Positions 1-7,106 of a stretch of 9,601 bases of DNA are shown here, in pieces; positions within the stretch are counted from its first letter, which is position 1, and every line of letters starts with the position of its first letter. The DNA lies in assembly GCA_014360105.1 (NCBI GenBank), contig JACIYD010000034.1, positions 1 to 9,601 on the forward strand, read 5' to 3'. The stretch is from Clostridia bacterium (GTDB lineage Bacteria; Bacillota; DSM-521; Neomoorellales; SLTJ01). Under the pieces are notes generated by a model. The model did no database searches. It was not told the DNA's origin and was given only the letters and a program-made list of their open reading frames with translations. A program made the position numbers and the translations under genes.

Positions 1-666
1 GAAGTCTATCTCATCGAAGAACCGATGGCCGCGGCGATCGGGGCGGGCCTGCCGGTGCATGAGCCGATGGGAAGCATGATCGTCGACGTGGGCGGCGGCA
101 CGACCGAGGTGGCCATCATTTCGCTCGGCGGCATTGTTACCAGCAAGTCGATTCGCATTGGCGGCGACGAACTGGACGAAGCCATCGCCCAGTACGTGAA
201 GAGGGCTTATAATCTCATGGTGGGTGAACGCACGGCCGAGGAGATCAAGATCGAGATCGGCGCCGCCTATTTCGGCAATTCCGAGGCCGATCGGGAGCGG
301 CAGCGCAGCACCTACGCGGTGCGGGGGCGGGACCTGGTCACCGGCCTACCGAAAACCATTGAAGTTACCGCCGAGGAAATCCGCCAGGCGCTGGCCGAAC
401 CCGTGGCGGCCATTCTTGACGCCATTAAAACCTGCCTGGAGAAGACACCGCCAGAACTGGCGGCCGACATCATGGACCGCGGGATCGTCATGGCGGGCGG
501 TGGCTCTCTGCTCTGGGGCCTTGACGCCCTTACCAGCGAAGAGACGGGGATGCCGGTGCACCTGGCCGAAGATCCGCTGGCGGCAGTAGCCGTGGGTACG
601 GGCAAGGTACTAGAGAACATCGAGGTGTTAAAGCGCGTCCTCTTACCGGCCAAGCACTTCGCTTAA
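1..666 (+). CDS. mreB: MreB, rod-shape-determining actin homologue (5' end missing)
   Basis: MreB is an actin-fold ATPase that forms membrane-associated filaments and guides the lateral cell-wall synthesis machine. The reading frame is open from base 1 (starting E-V-Y-L-I-E-E-P) and ends at TAA 664-666, giving 221 residues. The family is usually about 340 residues, so roughly the first 120, with the first phosphate loop, lie outside the window. Visible family marks are the phosphate-2 loop D-V-G-G-G-T-T-E-V at fragment residues 29-37, the following I-R-I-G-G-D-E-L-D segment, E-I-K-I-E-I-G, and the nucleotide-binding [10 protein letters not shown] near residue 165. It is the first visible gene of an mreBCD-PBP2 operon; mreC begins within about 15 bases. 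The related MreBH/Mbl paralogues cannot be wholly excluded, but being followed by mreC and mreD favours MreB. Confidence 0.96.
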   Translation, partial: EVYLIEEPMAAAIGAGLPVHEPMGSMIVDVGGGTTEVAIISLGGIVTSKSIRIGGDELDEAIAQYVKRAYNLMVGERTAEEIKIEIGAAYFGNSEADRERQRSTYAVRGRDLVTGLPKTIEVTAEEIRQALAEPVAAILDAIKTCLEKTPPELAADIMDRGIVMAGGGSLLWGLDALTSEETGMPVHLAEDPLAAVAVGTGKVLENIEVLKRVLLPAKHFA

Positions 667-679
667 GGAAGTGGTGGTC

Positions 680-1498
680 GTGACCCGCTGGCGCGTGGCG
701 GTCCTGGTGGTGCTGATCGTGGGCGCGCTCGCGCTGGCCCGCGCGGCAGGTCTGGAAAGGACCGCCCTTACCCGTCCCGAGAGATGGTGCCGCGACCTGG
801 TCGGTACGGTGGCGGCCGGTCTGACGCGCACGGCGGAGAAGATTGAGCCCTTCTGGGGCGCATTGGTACGCTACCAGGCCTTGGTGGCGGAGAACGAGGC
901 CCTCAGGGCAGAAGTGGGCAGGCTGAATGAGGAAAATAACCGCCTCCAGGAGTACCGGCTGGAAAACGTACGCCTCAAGCGGCTTTTGCGGCTGAAAGAA
1001 GAGTTGCCCCAGTACGACCTGCTGGCGGCCCGGGTCATCGGGCGTCACCCCGACGCCTGGTGCCGTACGGTGATCATCGACCGGGGCCGTGCCGACGGCG
1101 TGGCCCGCAATATGCCCGTCGTGGCCTACGAAGGCCTGGTGGGCCGGGTATTGGCCGTAAGCGAGCGTTCGGCAGAAGTCCTGCTCCTTATAGACCAGGA
1201 AGCCGCCGTGGGCGCGCTGCTCCAGCCTTCCCGCATTCCGGCAGTAATCCGCGGCACCGGGGATCCGCGCGGGCGCCTCCAACTGGTACACCTTCCTTAC
1301 GATGCACCCATCCGACCAAACCAGGTAGTGCTTACTTCGGGTTTGGGCGGTAGTTTTCCCCGCGGTCTCCGCATCGGTTACGTGGTTGAGGTCGTGCCGG
1401 AGGCCAGCGGCTTGATGAAGCGGGCCGCGGTTCAGGCCTTTGTCGATTTCACCCGCCTGGAGGAAGTGATGGTCATCCGGGACTTCGGAGGCGGTTAG
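680..1498 (+). CDS. mreC: MreC, rod-shape-determining scaffold protein
   Basis: MreC is a bitopic membrane protein whose extracytoplasmic part binds and activates PBP2 within the elongasome. The protein (272 residues from the chosen start) has one N-terminal membrane segment (about residues 4-21). A heptad-rich coiled coil follows (about 61-108, with L-V-A-E-N-E-A-L-R-A-E-V-G-R-L-N). Next comes the MreC beta-barrel pair (about 113-265), with typical stretches A-A-R-V-I-G-R, V-I-I-D-R-G, G-L-V-G-R-V and T-S-G-L-G-G-S-F-P-R-G-L. Three GTG codons lie at 671, 674 and 680. The SD-like TAAGGAAG at 664-671 is correctly spaced only for 680, so I prefer that start; 671 is the longest alternative and adds three residues. 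It follows mreB closely and is followed by mreD after one base. Confidence 0.95.
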   Translation: MTRWRVAVLVVLIVGALALARAAGLERTALTRPERWCRDLVGTVAAGLTRTAEKIEPFWGALVRYQALVAENEALRAEVGRLNEENNRLQEYRLENVRLKRLLRLKEELPQYDLLAARVIGRHPDAWCRTVIIDRGRADGVARNMPVVAYEGLVGRVLAVSERSAEVLLLIDQEAAVGALLQPSRIPAVIRGTGDPRGRLQLVHLPYDAPIRPNQVVLTSGLGGSFPRGLRIGYVVEVVPEASGLMKRAAVQAFVDFTRLEEVMVIRDFGGG

Positions 1499-1499
1499 G

Positions 1500-1970
1500 G
1501 TGCGCGTACTCGGGCTGGTCTTCCTGGGGTTTGGCGGGCTGGTCTTCCTTGCTTGGGGAATTCCCCTAGATCTCCTGCTCGTAGGTACCGTTTTTGCCGG
1601 TCTGTTCGGCGGCGTGCGCTGGGGTGGGGCTACGGGCCTGATCTTTGGGGCGGCACAGGATCTGCTTGGCGGCACTTATCCGGGCCTCCACCTCTTGACG
1701 AAGACCCTGCTCGGTCTGGCGGCCGGAACGGCGGAGAAGCATTTCTTCCGGGATAACCCCCTCTTGCCTCCTTTGGCCCTGGCGGCCGCAACGCTTATCC
1801 AGGCATTTCTTTACGGCCTGGGCGGTGTGTTGGCCGGCTGGAAACGGGGATTCTGTCTGCCGGTGGACTTCTGGCCGGTGGTCTTCTGGCATATTGCCGT
1901 GGGTATCCTGGTTTCCTGGTTCCTCTACTACCGGGGAAGGTGGCGCCAAGGGTGGAAGAGAGAAAGCTAG
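1500..1970 (+). CDS. mreD: MreD, rod-shape-determining membrane protein
   Basis: MreD is a small polytopic membrane protein of the elongasome that partners with MreC. The 156-residue product is almost wholly hydrophobic, with about five predicted membrane segments and glycine-rich loops (for example G-L-I-F-G-A-A-Q-D-L-L-G-G, which matches the family's conserved GxxxGxxxD region). Length and hydropathy fit the family, whose primary sequence is poorly conserved; position between mreC and PBP2 is the strongest support. The start is GTG at 1500, preceded by GGAGG at 1487-1491 (8-base spacing) that lies inside the mreC 3' end. The frame ends with TAG at 1968-1970, overlapping the start of the PBP2 gene, which suggests translational coupling. 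Confidence 0.92.
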   Translation: MRVLGLVFLGFGGLVFLAWGIPLDLLLVGTVFAGLFGGVRWGGATGLIFGAAQDLLGGTYPGLHLLTKTLLGLAAGTAEKHFFRDNPLLPPLALAAATLIQAFLYGLGGVLAGWKRGFCLPVDFWPVVFWHIAVGILVSWFLYYRGRWRQGWKRES

Positions 1971-3979
1971 ACGCAAAACTGACCGCCTTCCTGATCGTCC
2001 TCATGGTCATTTTCGGTGTGCTCCTCTTTCGCCTCTTCGACTTACAGCTTCTTCACGGCCGGACCTTTCAGGCGCGGGCGGAAGCGAACAGCAGCCGCCT
2101 CCTCTCGCTGCCCGGCCGCCGCGGGGACATCCTCGACCGCTACGGGCGTGTCCTGGCCACCAGCCGGCCGGTATTCGTCGTTTCCCTCAATACCTATGGT
2201 CTTGCCAACCAGGAAGAGGTCATCAAGCGGCTCGCCTCGCTCTTGGGCAACCCCGAACTGACGCCGCAGAGCATCGGCGAACTGGTGCGCCTCAACCCGC
2301 GACGTTACGAACCGGTGGAGATCGCCCGTCTTCCCTGGGGCGAGCCGGAGAGCATGGAGGTCATTACCAGGCTCGAGGAGAGCCGGGAAGAATTGCCCGG
2401 GGTGGCGATCAGCACCGAACCGGTGCGCTACTACCCCTATGGTCCCCTGGCGGGTCATGTCCTGGGTTATGTGGGTCGCATCACCAAGGAAGAACTGCAG
2501 GCGTTTGCCGACCGCCAGTACGGGATCAACGATCTGGTGGGTAAGGCAGGGCTGGAGCGCCTGTACGAGTCCTATCCCGTAGGCGAGGAGGATTACGGCC
2601 TGCGGGGCCAGAAAGGGATGCAGCGCATCGAGGTGGATGTGCGCAACCGTCCGGTGGGCGACCCGGAGCTTATTATCCCTCCGGCGCCGGGCACCAACCT
2701 CGTAACCACTCTGGACTTGCGCCTGCAGCAGGCGCTCGAGCGATCCCTCGATGAAACGATTGCCGCCGCAAAGCGGAAGAACGCGAAAGCCGGCGGGGCG
2801 GCGGCGGTCGTTCTCGATGTTCGCTCCGGCGCCATCCTGGCCATGGCCAGCCGGCCGGCGCTCAACCCGAACGATTTCGTCGACGGCCTGAGCCGGCAAG
2901 AAGCGGCCTACTACGATGACCGCCGGCTGATGCCCTATACCAATCGCGCCGTCCAGGGGACCTATGCCCCGGGATCGACCTTTAAGATGATTACCGGGAT
3001 GGCGGCCCTTGAGGCCGGGGCGATCACCCCGGAGTTTAGCGTCACCTGCACCGGACGTTATTGGCAGCCTCCCTCCATCAAGTGCTGGGACGTCCACGGC
3101 CGGGTGGACCTCTATCGCGCCTTTGCCGTTTCCTGCAATACCTTCTTCCAGCACGCCGGCTACCTGGCCGGCCCGGACGCGATGGTGGCCGTGGCCCGGG
3201 AGTTCGGCCTGGGCGAAAAGACGGGAGCGCGGGATGTTACCGGCGAAAGTGCCGGCCTCTTGCCCTCTCCTGCCTGGAAGAAGGAAGTGGGCGCGGCGGA
3301 GGCCAAGAGGAACGCGGCGCGCCGGCGGGAGGCTCTGGAAGAACGGTACCGTCTCTTGCTGGCCCAGGCGAAAAGTGAGGAAGAACGGCAGAGGCTCTTG
3401 CGGCAAAAAGGAGAGGAAGAGAAGCGCCTTGAAGCTACCTACGAGATCGAGTACCGGTTTCTGACCCAGTGGCAGCCTTTTGACACGTTTAATATGGCCA
3501 TTGGTCAGGGCGCGAACAGCTTTACCATGCTGCAAATGGCAAACTATATTGCAACCCTCGCCAACGGCGGGCAGCGCTGGCAGCCCTATCTGGCGCAACG
3601 TCTGGTCACGCCGGAGGGAAAGGTGGTGGCCGAATTCGGCCCAAAGTTGGTTCACCGGGTGGGGCTCAAGCCCCAGACCCTGGCCGCGGTACGACGGGGC
3701 ATGCGACAGGTAACCCTGCCGGGAGGCACGGCGGCTTCTCTGTTCGCCGACTTCCCGCAGGAGATCGGCGTGGCCGGGAAAACGGGGACGGCCCAGACCG
3801 GCCTGGCACGCGACGATCCCCGCGAGGACTTTCACGGTCTTTTCGTCGGTTTTGCCCCGTTTGAGCGGCCGGAAATCGCCCTGGCCATTCTGGTGGAGTA
3901 CGGCGAGAGCGGGGCCGGGTCGGCGGCGAAGGTAGCCCGGGAGGTGTTCCGTACCTATTTTGGTCTAGAAACGCCCTAA
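1952..3979 (+). CDS. mrdA: Penicillin-binding protein 2 (elongasome transpeptidase), with coiled-coil insertion
   Basis: This class B PBP crosslinks peptidoglycan during cell elongation, working with RodA and activated by MreC. The 675-residue protein has an N-terminal membrane anchor (about residues 10-29), then the PBP dimerisation/pedestal domain opening with G-R-R-G-D-I-L-D-R-Y-G-R-V-L-A. The transpeptidase domain carries all three active-site motifs: S342-T-F-K345 (catalytic Ser and Lys), S394-C-N396 and K610-T-G612. Between the last two is an unusual Lys/Arg/Glu-rich helical insertion (about residues 445-506) before the normal D-T-F-N-M-A-I-G-Q-G stretch. Start choice: GTG 1952 has GGAAGG (1935-1940) upstream, while GTG 1940 (four residues longer) overlaps that site. 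It overlaps the mreD end by 19 bases. A SpoVD/FtsI-type PBP is less likely because no C-terminal PASTA domain is present and the neighbours are mreBCD. Confidence 0.94.
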   Translation: MEERKLDAKLTAFLIVLMVIFGVLLFRLFDLQLLHGRTFQARAEANSSRLLSLPGRRGDILDRYGRVLATSRPVFVVSLNTYGLANQEEVIKRLASLLGNPELTPQSIGELVRLNPRRYEPVEIARLPWGEPESMEVITRLEESREELPGVAISTEPVRYYPYGPLAGHVLGYVGRITKEELQAFADRQYGINDLVGKAGLERLYESYPVGEEDYGLRGQKGMQRIEVDVRNRPVGDPELIIPPAPGTNLVTTLDLRLQQALERSLDETIAAAKRKNAKAGGAAAVVLDVRSGAILAMASRPALNPNDFVDGLSRQEAAYYDDRRLMPYTNRAVQGTYAPGSTFKMITGMAALEAGAITPEFSVTCTGRYWQPPSIKCWDVHGRVDLYRAFAVSCNTFFQHAGYLAGPDAMVAVAREFGLGEKTGARDVTGESAGLLPSPAWKKEVGAAEAKRNAARRREALEERYRLLLAQAKSEEERQRLLRQKGEEEKRLEATYEIEYRFLTQWQPFDTFNMAIGQGANSFTMLQMANYIATLANGGQRWQPYLAQRLVTPEGKVVAEFGPKLVHRVGLKPQTLAAVRRGMRQVTLPGGTAASLFADFPQEIGVAGKTGTAQTGLARDDPREDFHGLFVGFAPFERPEIALAILVEYGESGAGSAAKVAREVFRTYFGLETP

Positions 3980-4048
3980 CTGGCAGGAATCGTCCGGACG
4001 GTGTAGAACAAGTTAACTAACAATTTTTGGTTGTCAGGAGGGCGCTAA
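3980..4048 (+). other. AT-rich spacer between PBP2 and minC
   Basis: These 69 bases are the first clear break in the polycistron and are much more AT-rich than the genes around them. They contain an 8-bp palindrome AGTTAACT (4011-4018), the short repeat-like CAA/TTG pair around a T5 run (4024-4028), and a strong ribosome site AGGAGGG (4036-4042) six bases before the minC ATG. A weak internal promoter is possible, but I find no convincing -35/-10 pair. The hairpins here are too short to be called a terminator. Read-through from the mre genes into min is therefore the simplest reading. Confidence 0.4.
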
Positions 4049-4480
4049 ATGTCGTCCTCACGCCTGTCACCCGTGAATGAGGGAGAGGGTCGCATCCGCT
4101 GGCAGGTGGGCGGAAAAGACGTCCCATCTACCGAGCGTACCCTCCTGGTGCAGCACACCCTGCGGTCGGGACAGGCCATCAGCTACCCAGGCCATGTCGT
4201 GGTCATGGGGGATGTCAACCCCGGAGCAGAAGTGAAGGCCGGGGGCAACATCATGGTTTTGGGATGTTTACGTGGTACGGCCCACGCCGGAGCCTGGGGG
4301 GACGAAAAGGCAGTGGTGGTCGCCTTCCGCCTCCGGCCCACCCAGTTGCGTATTGCCCACCTGATCAGTCGCAGTCCGGACGCCGCAGTTGAAGAACCGG
4401 GCGAGCCTGAGATCGCCCGCATTCGGGACGGCCTGGTGGTCATTGAACCGTATCTCAGTTTTAACGAACGCAGGGCTTAA
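4049..4480 (+). CDS. minC: Short MinC: C-terminal (MinD-binding) domain only
   Basis: MinC is the septation inhibitor of the Min system. This 143-residue product matches only the C-terminal beta-helix domain: R39-S-G-Q42 (the known MinD-contact motif), G-H-V-V-V-M-G-D-V-N-P-G-A-E-V, L-R-G-T-A-H-A-G and P-T-Q-L-R-I-A, ending in the usual V-I-E-P-Y. Usual MinC is about 210-230 residues, with an N-terminal domain of about 100 residues that shortens FtsZ polymers. Here only about 30 residues precede the C-domain. The start is fixed by ATG 4049 behind AGGAGGG (4036-4042). The 69 bases before it back onto PBP2 and cannot encode the missing domain in any frame. Directly followed by minD and minE. 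What is seen suggests a protein able to dimerise and bind MinD; how it would block FtsZ is uncertain. Confidence 0.9.
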   Translation: MSSSRLSPVNEGEGRIRWQVGGKDVPSTERTLLVQHTLRSGQAISYPGHVVVMGDVNPGAEVKAGGNIMVLGCLRGTAHAGAWGDEKAVVVAFRLRPTQLRIAHLISRSPDAAVEEPGEPEIARIRDGLVVIEPYLSFNERRA

Positions 4481-4507
4481 AGTCTTGGGGGGAGAGGATG
4501 GTTTCCC

Positions 4508-5302
4508 TTGGGAAAAGTGGTGGTCATTACTTCCGGTAAGGGCGGGGTGGGAAAGACGACGGCAGTGGCCAATATCGGCACCGCCCTGGCGCAACTCGGC
4601 CAGCAGGTGGTGATGGTGGACACCGACATCGGTTTGCGCAACCTGGACGTGGTTGTGGGGCTGGAAAACCGCATCGTTTACAACCTGGTAGACGCGGTCA
4701 AGGGCCGCTGCCGCCTCAGGCAGGCCCTGGTGCGGGACAAGCATCTGGAAAACCTTTTCCTCTTACCGGCCGCCCAAACGGAAGACAAGACGGCGGTGAC
4801 CGCCGAGCAAATGGTCGAGCTTTGCCGGGAGCTGAAGCAGGATTACGATTTCGTCCTGATTGATTCCCCGGCCGGGATCGAGCAGGGGTTTGCCAACGCC
4901 GTTGCCGGCGCCGAACAGGCGGTGGTCATTACCACGCCGGAGGTGGCCGCCGTGCGGGATGCCGACCGGGTGATCGGGCTGTTGGAAAGCCGCGGCTTAA
5001 AGGAGCCGCAGCTCATCATCAACCGCATCCGACCGGACATGGTACGGCGCGGTGACATGATGGATATGGACGACATCCTCGACATTCTCGCGATCCGCCT
5101 CCTGGGCATCATTCCCGAGGACGAGCACATCGTTGTCTCCACTAACCGGGGTGAGCCGGCGGTATGGGATAAAGGTTCGCGCGCCGGGCTGGCTTTTCGG
5201 AACATCTCACGGCGGCTAATGGGCGAGGAAGTGCCTCTCTTGCCCATCTTCAACCACGGCGGTTTGGTCCAGCGCTTGCGGCGCCTGATGGGACTGAAAT
5301 AG
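4508..5302 (+). CDS. minD: MinD, septum-site-determining membrane ATPase
   Basis: MinD is a ParA-family ATPase that dimerises on the membrane with ATP, recruits MinC, and is released by MinE. The 264-residue length is normal. Deviant Walker A G10-K-G-G-V-G-K-T-T18 contains the signature lysine K11 and the P-loop lysine K16. The segment D38-T-D-I-G-L-R-N-L-D follows. The switch II/Walker B region is D-S-P-A-G-I-E-Q-G-F, and the C-terminal amphipathic membrane-targeting helix is V-Q-R-L-R-R-L-M-G-L-K. The start is TTG at 4508: no ATG or GTG is available in frame upstream, the product then begins M-G-K-V-V-V-I-T-S as the family does, and a purine-rich GGGGGGAGAGGA (4487-4498) lies upstream. The ATG at 4498 is in a different frame. 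Confidence 0.97.
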   Translation: MGKVVVITSGKGGVGKTTAVANIGTALAQLGQQVVMVDTDIGLRNLDVVVGLENRIVYNLVDAVKGRCRLRQALVRDKHLENLFLLPAAQTEDKTAVTAEQMVELCRELKQDYDFVLIDSPAGIEQGFANAVAGAEQAVVITTPEVAAVRDADRVIGLLESRGLKEPQLIINRIRPDMVRRGDMMDMDDILDILAIRLLGIIPEDEHIVVSTNRGEPAVWDKGSRAGLAFRNISRRLMGEEVPLLPIFNHGGLVQRLRRLMGLK

Positions 5303-5322
5303 GCCGGGGAAGGAGCGATACC

Positions 5323-5595
5323 GTGCTGGGGCTTTTACAACGTCTCCTGGGCCAGGAAACCCAGTCCAGCAAGAAGATCGCCAAAGAAAGGCTGCGCCTT
5401 GTCCTGGTCCACGACCGTGCTGACGTTTCGCCGCATTTCTTCGAGGCCTTAAAGAACGATTTGGTCGAAGTGATTTCCAAGTACATGGAAATCGATACGC
5501 GGCGTCTGGAGGTGAAGCTACATAATTCGCCCGAAGCGGTGGCCCTGGTGGCCAACATCCCCGTCTTGGGCATGAAGAAAAATTACGGCAGTTAG
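5323..5595 (+). CDS. minE: MinE, Min-system topological specificity factor
   Basis: MinE stimulates the MinD ATPase and drives pole-to-pole oscillation, which keeps MinC away from mid-cell. The 90-residue product has the N-terminal membrane-contact helix (M-L-G-L-L-Q-R-L-L-G). The anti-MinCD segment K-I-A-K-E-R-L-R-L-V-L-V-H-D-R matches the family's I/L-A-K-x-R-L-x-x-x-x-x-x-D/H-R pattern. The C-terminal dimer domain contains L-K-N-D-L-V-E-V-I-S-K-Y and V-K-L-H. The start is GTG 5323 with AAGGAG (5310-5315) seven bases upstream. minE lies 20 bases after minD and is the last gene before the rodA promoter. Its presence separates this organism from Bacillus subtilis, which has MinCD but uses DivIVA/MinJ instead of MinE. 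Confidence 0.95.
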   Translation: MLGLLQRLLGQETQSSKKIAKERLRLVLVHDRADVSPHFFEALKNDLVEVISKYMEIDTRRLEVKLHNSPEAVALVANIPVLGMKKNYGS

Positions 5596-5609
5596 GGATG
5601 GCTTTGCCT

Positions 5610-5638
5610 TTGGCCTGTCGCCGGGCTTTTGTTATAAT
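5610..5638 (+). promoter_or_regulatory. SigA-type promoter for rodA
   Basis: The -35 element TTGGCC (5610-5615) and the perfect -10 TATAAT (5633-5638) are separated by 17 bases, with an extended -10 TG at 5630-5631. Predicted transcription start is near 5645, right at the ribosome site AGGAGAGGAG (5644-5653), giving a 5' leader of about 17 bases before the rodA ATG at 5662. The elements lie entirely in the short gap after minE, so rodA can be expressed independently of the mre-min genes. Confidence 0.75.
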
Positions 5639-5660
5639 GAAACAGGAGAGGAGCCCGGCG
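5619..5660 (+). repeat. 9-bp perfect inverted repeat around the rodA -10 region
   Basis: CGCCGGGCT (5619-5627) and AGCCCGGCG (5652-5660) are perfect reverse complements separated by 24 bases. In RNA the stem can extend by U-G and U-A pairs (5628-5630 with 5649-5651). The left arm lies between the -35 and -10 elements, while the right arm covers the bases just before the rodA ATG. Only read-through RNA from minE contains both arms; RNA started at the local promoter contains just the right arm. Confidence 0.6.
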
Positions 5661-5661
5661 C

Positions 5662-6798
5662 ATGTGGTGGCGGAAGCAATGGCGCAACCTTGATCTACCT
5701 TTCCTTCTGGCGGCGGCAGCCATTCTGGCGATGAGTTTGCTGGTCTTGAGCAGTGCCTCGGCCAACGTGGCGGAAGACAGCCTCTTCTACGTGAAGCGCC
5801 AGTTATTATGGATCGGTTGCGGCACGGTGCTCGCCCTGGGTGTGGTTACCGTTGACTACCGGCGCCTGGGAAAGCTAGCCCCGTGGCTCTATGCCGCCAC
5901 CTTGCTCATGCTCCTGGCGGTGCTGGCCGTGGGGAGCGAAGCTCGGGGTGCCCAACGCTGGATCGGTCTCGGCCCTTTCCTCTTCCAGCCTTCGGAGTTC
6001 GCCAAGATCCTGGTCGTCATCACCCTGAGCGACTTCTTGGCGCGGCGGCAGGGCCAACTAAAACGCCTGCGCGACCTCGTGCCCGTCTTTGTTTATGTAG
6101 GCCTGCCGATGCTTTTGATCATGCGCCAACCCGACCTCGGCACCTCCCTCGTGTTGGCCGCTACGTCACTGGGGATGCTCTTCATGGCCGGGGCCAATGT
6201 GCGGCTGCTTCTTTGGCTGAGCGGCGGCACGGTGGCGGCGGCCTGTGGCGCTTTGCTCGCCCACTTCCACCTGGGCCTGCCCCTGCCCCTGGAGGATTAC
6301 CAGATCATGCGTCTGGTCGTTTTCCTGGATCCCTATGCCGATGGTCAGGGAGGGCGGGGTGCCGGCTACCACATCATCCAATCTCTGGTGGCCATCGGTG
6401 CCGGCGGCCCGTTTGGCCAGGGATACCGCCGCGGTTCCCAGGTGCAGCTTAATTTTCTTCCGGAACACCATACGGACTTCATCTTTTCTGTGGTCGGCGA
6501 AGAGTTCGGTTTTGTCGGCGCCGCTTTTCTTCTCGGCCTTTATTTCTTGCTCCTCTACCGCGCTCTTTTGATCGCCGCCGAGACCGATAACCCCTTCGGC
6601 CGCCTTATCATTGCGGGCATCATCTCCATGTTTGCCTTCCACCTTCTCGTCAACGTGGGGATGACCATGGGTATCATGCCGATAACCGGCATCCCGCTGC
6701 CCCTTTTCAGCTACGGCGGCAGCTCGATGCTCATGAACATGCTCGCGCTCGGCCTGATAGTAAACATCAACCTGCGGCACCGCCGGCTCCTCTTCTAA
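5662..6798 (+). CDS. rodA: RodA, SEDS-family peptidoglycan glycosyltransferase
   Basis: RodA polymerises lipid II into glycan strands and forms a complex with PBP2. The 378-residue protein is polytopic with about ten membrane segments. It carries the SEDS marks: R-G-A-Q-R-W-I in the first extracytoplasmic region, F-Q-P-S-E-F-A-K, R-Q-P-D-L-G-T-S, L-P-E-H-H-T-D-F-I-F with D272 at the site of the essential aspartate of SEDS polymerases, and near the C-terminus G-I-P-L-P-L-F-S-Y-G-G-S-S. The ATG at 5662 has a clear ribosome site 8 bases upstream. The family also includes FtsW and SpoVE, which are hard to separate by eye; context with mreBCD-PBP2 favours RodA. It has its own promoter and ends before the cobalamin riboswitch leader. 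Confidence 0.93.
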   Translation: MWWRKQWRNLDLPFLLAAAAILAMSLLVLSSASANVAEDSLFYVKRQLLWIGCGTVLALGVVTVDYRRLGKLAPWLYAATLLMLLAVLAVGSEARGAQRWIGLGPFLFQPSEFAKILVVITLSDFLARRQGQLKRLRDLVPVFVYVGLPMLLIMRQPDLGTSLVLAATSLGMLFMAGANVRLLLWLSGGTVAAACGALLAHFHLGLPLPLEDYQIMRLVVFLDPYADGQGGRGAGYHIIQSLVAIGAGGPFGQGYRRGSQVQLNFLPEHHTDFIFSVVGEEFGFVGAAFLLGLYFLLLYRALLIAAETDNPFGRLIIAGIISMFAFHLLVNVGMTMGIMPITGIPLPLFSYGGSSMLMNMLALGLIVNINLRHRRLLF

Positions 6799-6866
6799 GA
6801 AGCCGATCTTGCGCCACCCGGCAGGAAAAAGCGCGGTTGGGGCGAATACCCTATATACAACTTAAA
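6799..6866 (+). other. Spacer between rodA and the riboswitch; possible weak promoter
   Basis: No gene is visible. A TATATA hexamer at 6852-6857 in an otherwise GC-rich stretch could be the -10 of the cobT leader, placing a start at about 6864, just before the riboswitch P1 stem. No -35-like hexamer stands at 16-18 bases from it; TTGGGG at 6837-6842 is too close (9 bases). I see no convincing terminator for rodA, so read-through from rodA into the riboswitch is also possible. Confidence 0.3.
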
Positions 6867-7062
6867 CCATGCGGGTGCCGGGCGAGGAGCCCGGAGAATA
6901 GGGAAGCAGGTGTGCAATCCTGCGCGGTCCCGCCACTGTGAACCGGAGCCCTCCTCAAGATCGGCCACGCGGAAGGCCGCACGCGGACACGGGCAAAGGC
7001 CGCGGCGACCCCGGGGAAGGCGAGGAGGGCGAAGAAGGAAGCCAGGAGACCTGCCCGCATGG
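6867..7062 (+). promoter_or_regulatory. Cobalamin (B12) riboswitch aptamer controlling cobT
   Basis: The leader has the class-I cobalamin riboswitch core. GGGAAGCAGG (6901-6910) is followed by TGTGCAATCC, then CGGTCCCGCCACTGTGA (6925-6941, the family's C-x-G-x-CCCGCCACTGT element), and finally the B12 box GCCAGGAGACCTGCC (7041-7055). A perfect 9-bp closing stem P1 pairs CCATGCGGG (6867-6875) with CCCGCATGG (7054-7062). A second perfect 9-bp helix, GCCCTCCTC (6948-6956) with GAGGAGGGC (7022-7030), encloses a GC-rich variable peripheral domain of about 65 bases. Binding of adenosyl- or methyl-type cobalamin would be expected to turn off expression through the downstream terminator, fitting a B12-synthesis gene. 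Identity is certain from the conserved boxes; ligand preference is not. Confidence 0.97.
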
Positions 7063-7106
7063 CGGCGGCATACCCCGCGGAAGACGGGGCAGACCGGGAT
7101 GATGGT

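Noticed and set aside
2042..3835. Very long open frame on the minus strand opposite PBP2 (and another at 530-1675)
   Set aside because: The plus strand carries a complete PBP2 with all active-site motifs (and mreC/mreD). Long antisense frames are expected in GC-rich coding DNA, and the translated antisense sequence shows no recognisable domain.
3985..4011. Possible SigH promoter ahead of minC (AGGAATC with GAACAA downstream)
   Set aside because: The -10 part departs from the RNGAAT consensus at more than one position. Known SigH control of minCD in Bacillus makes it tempting, but the match is too weak to call.
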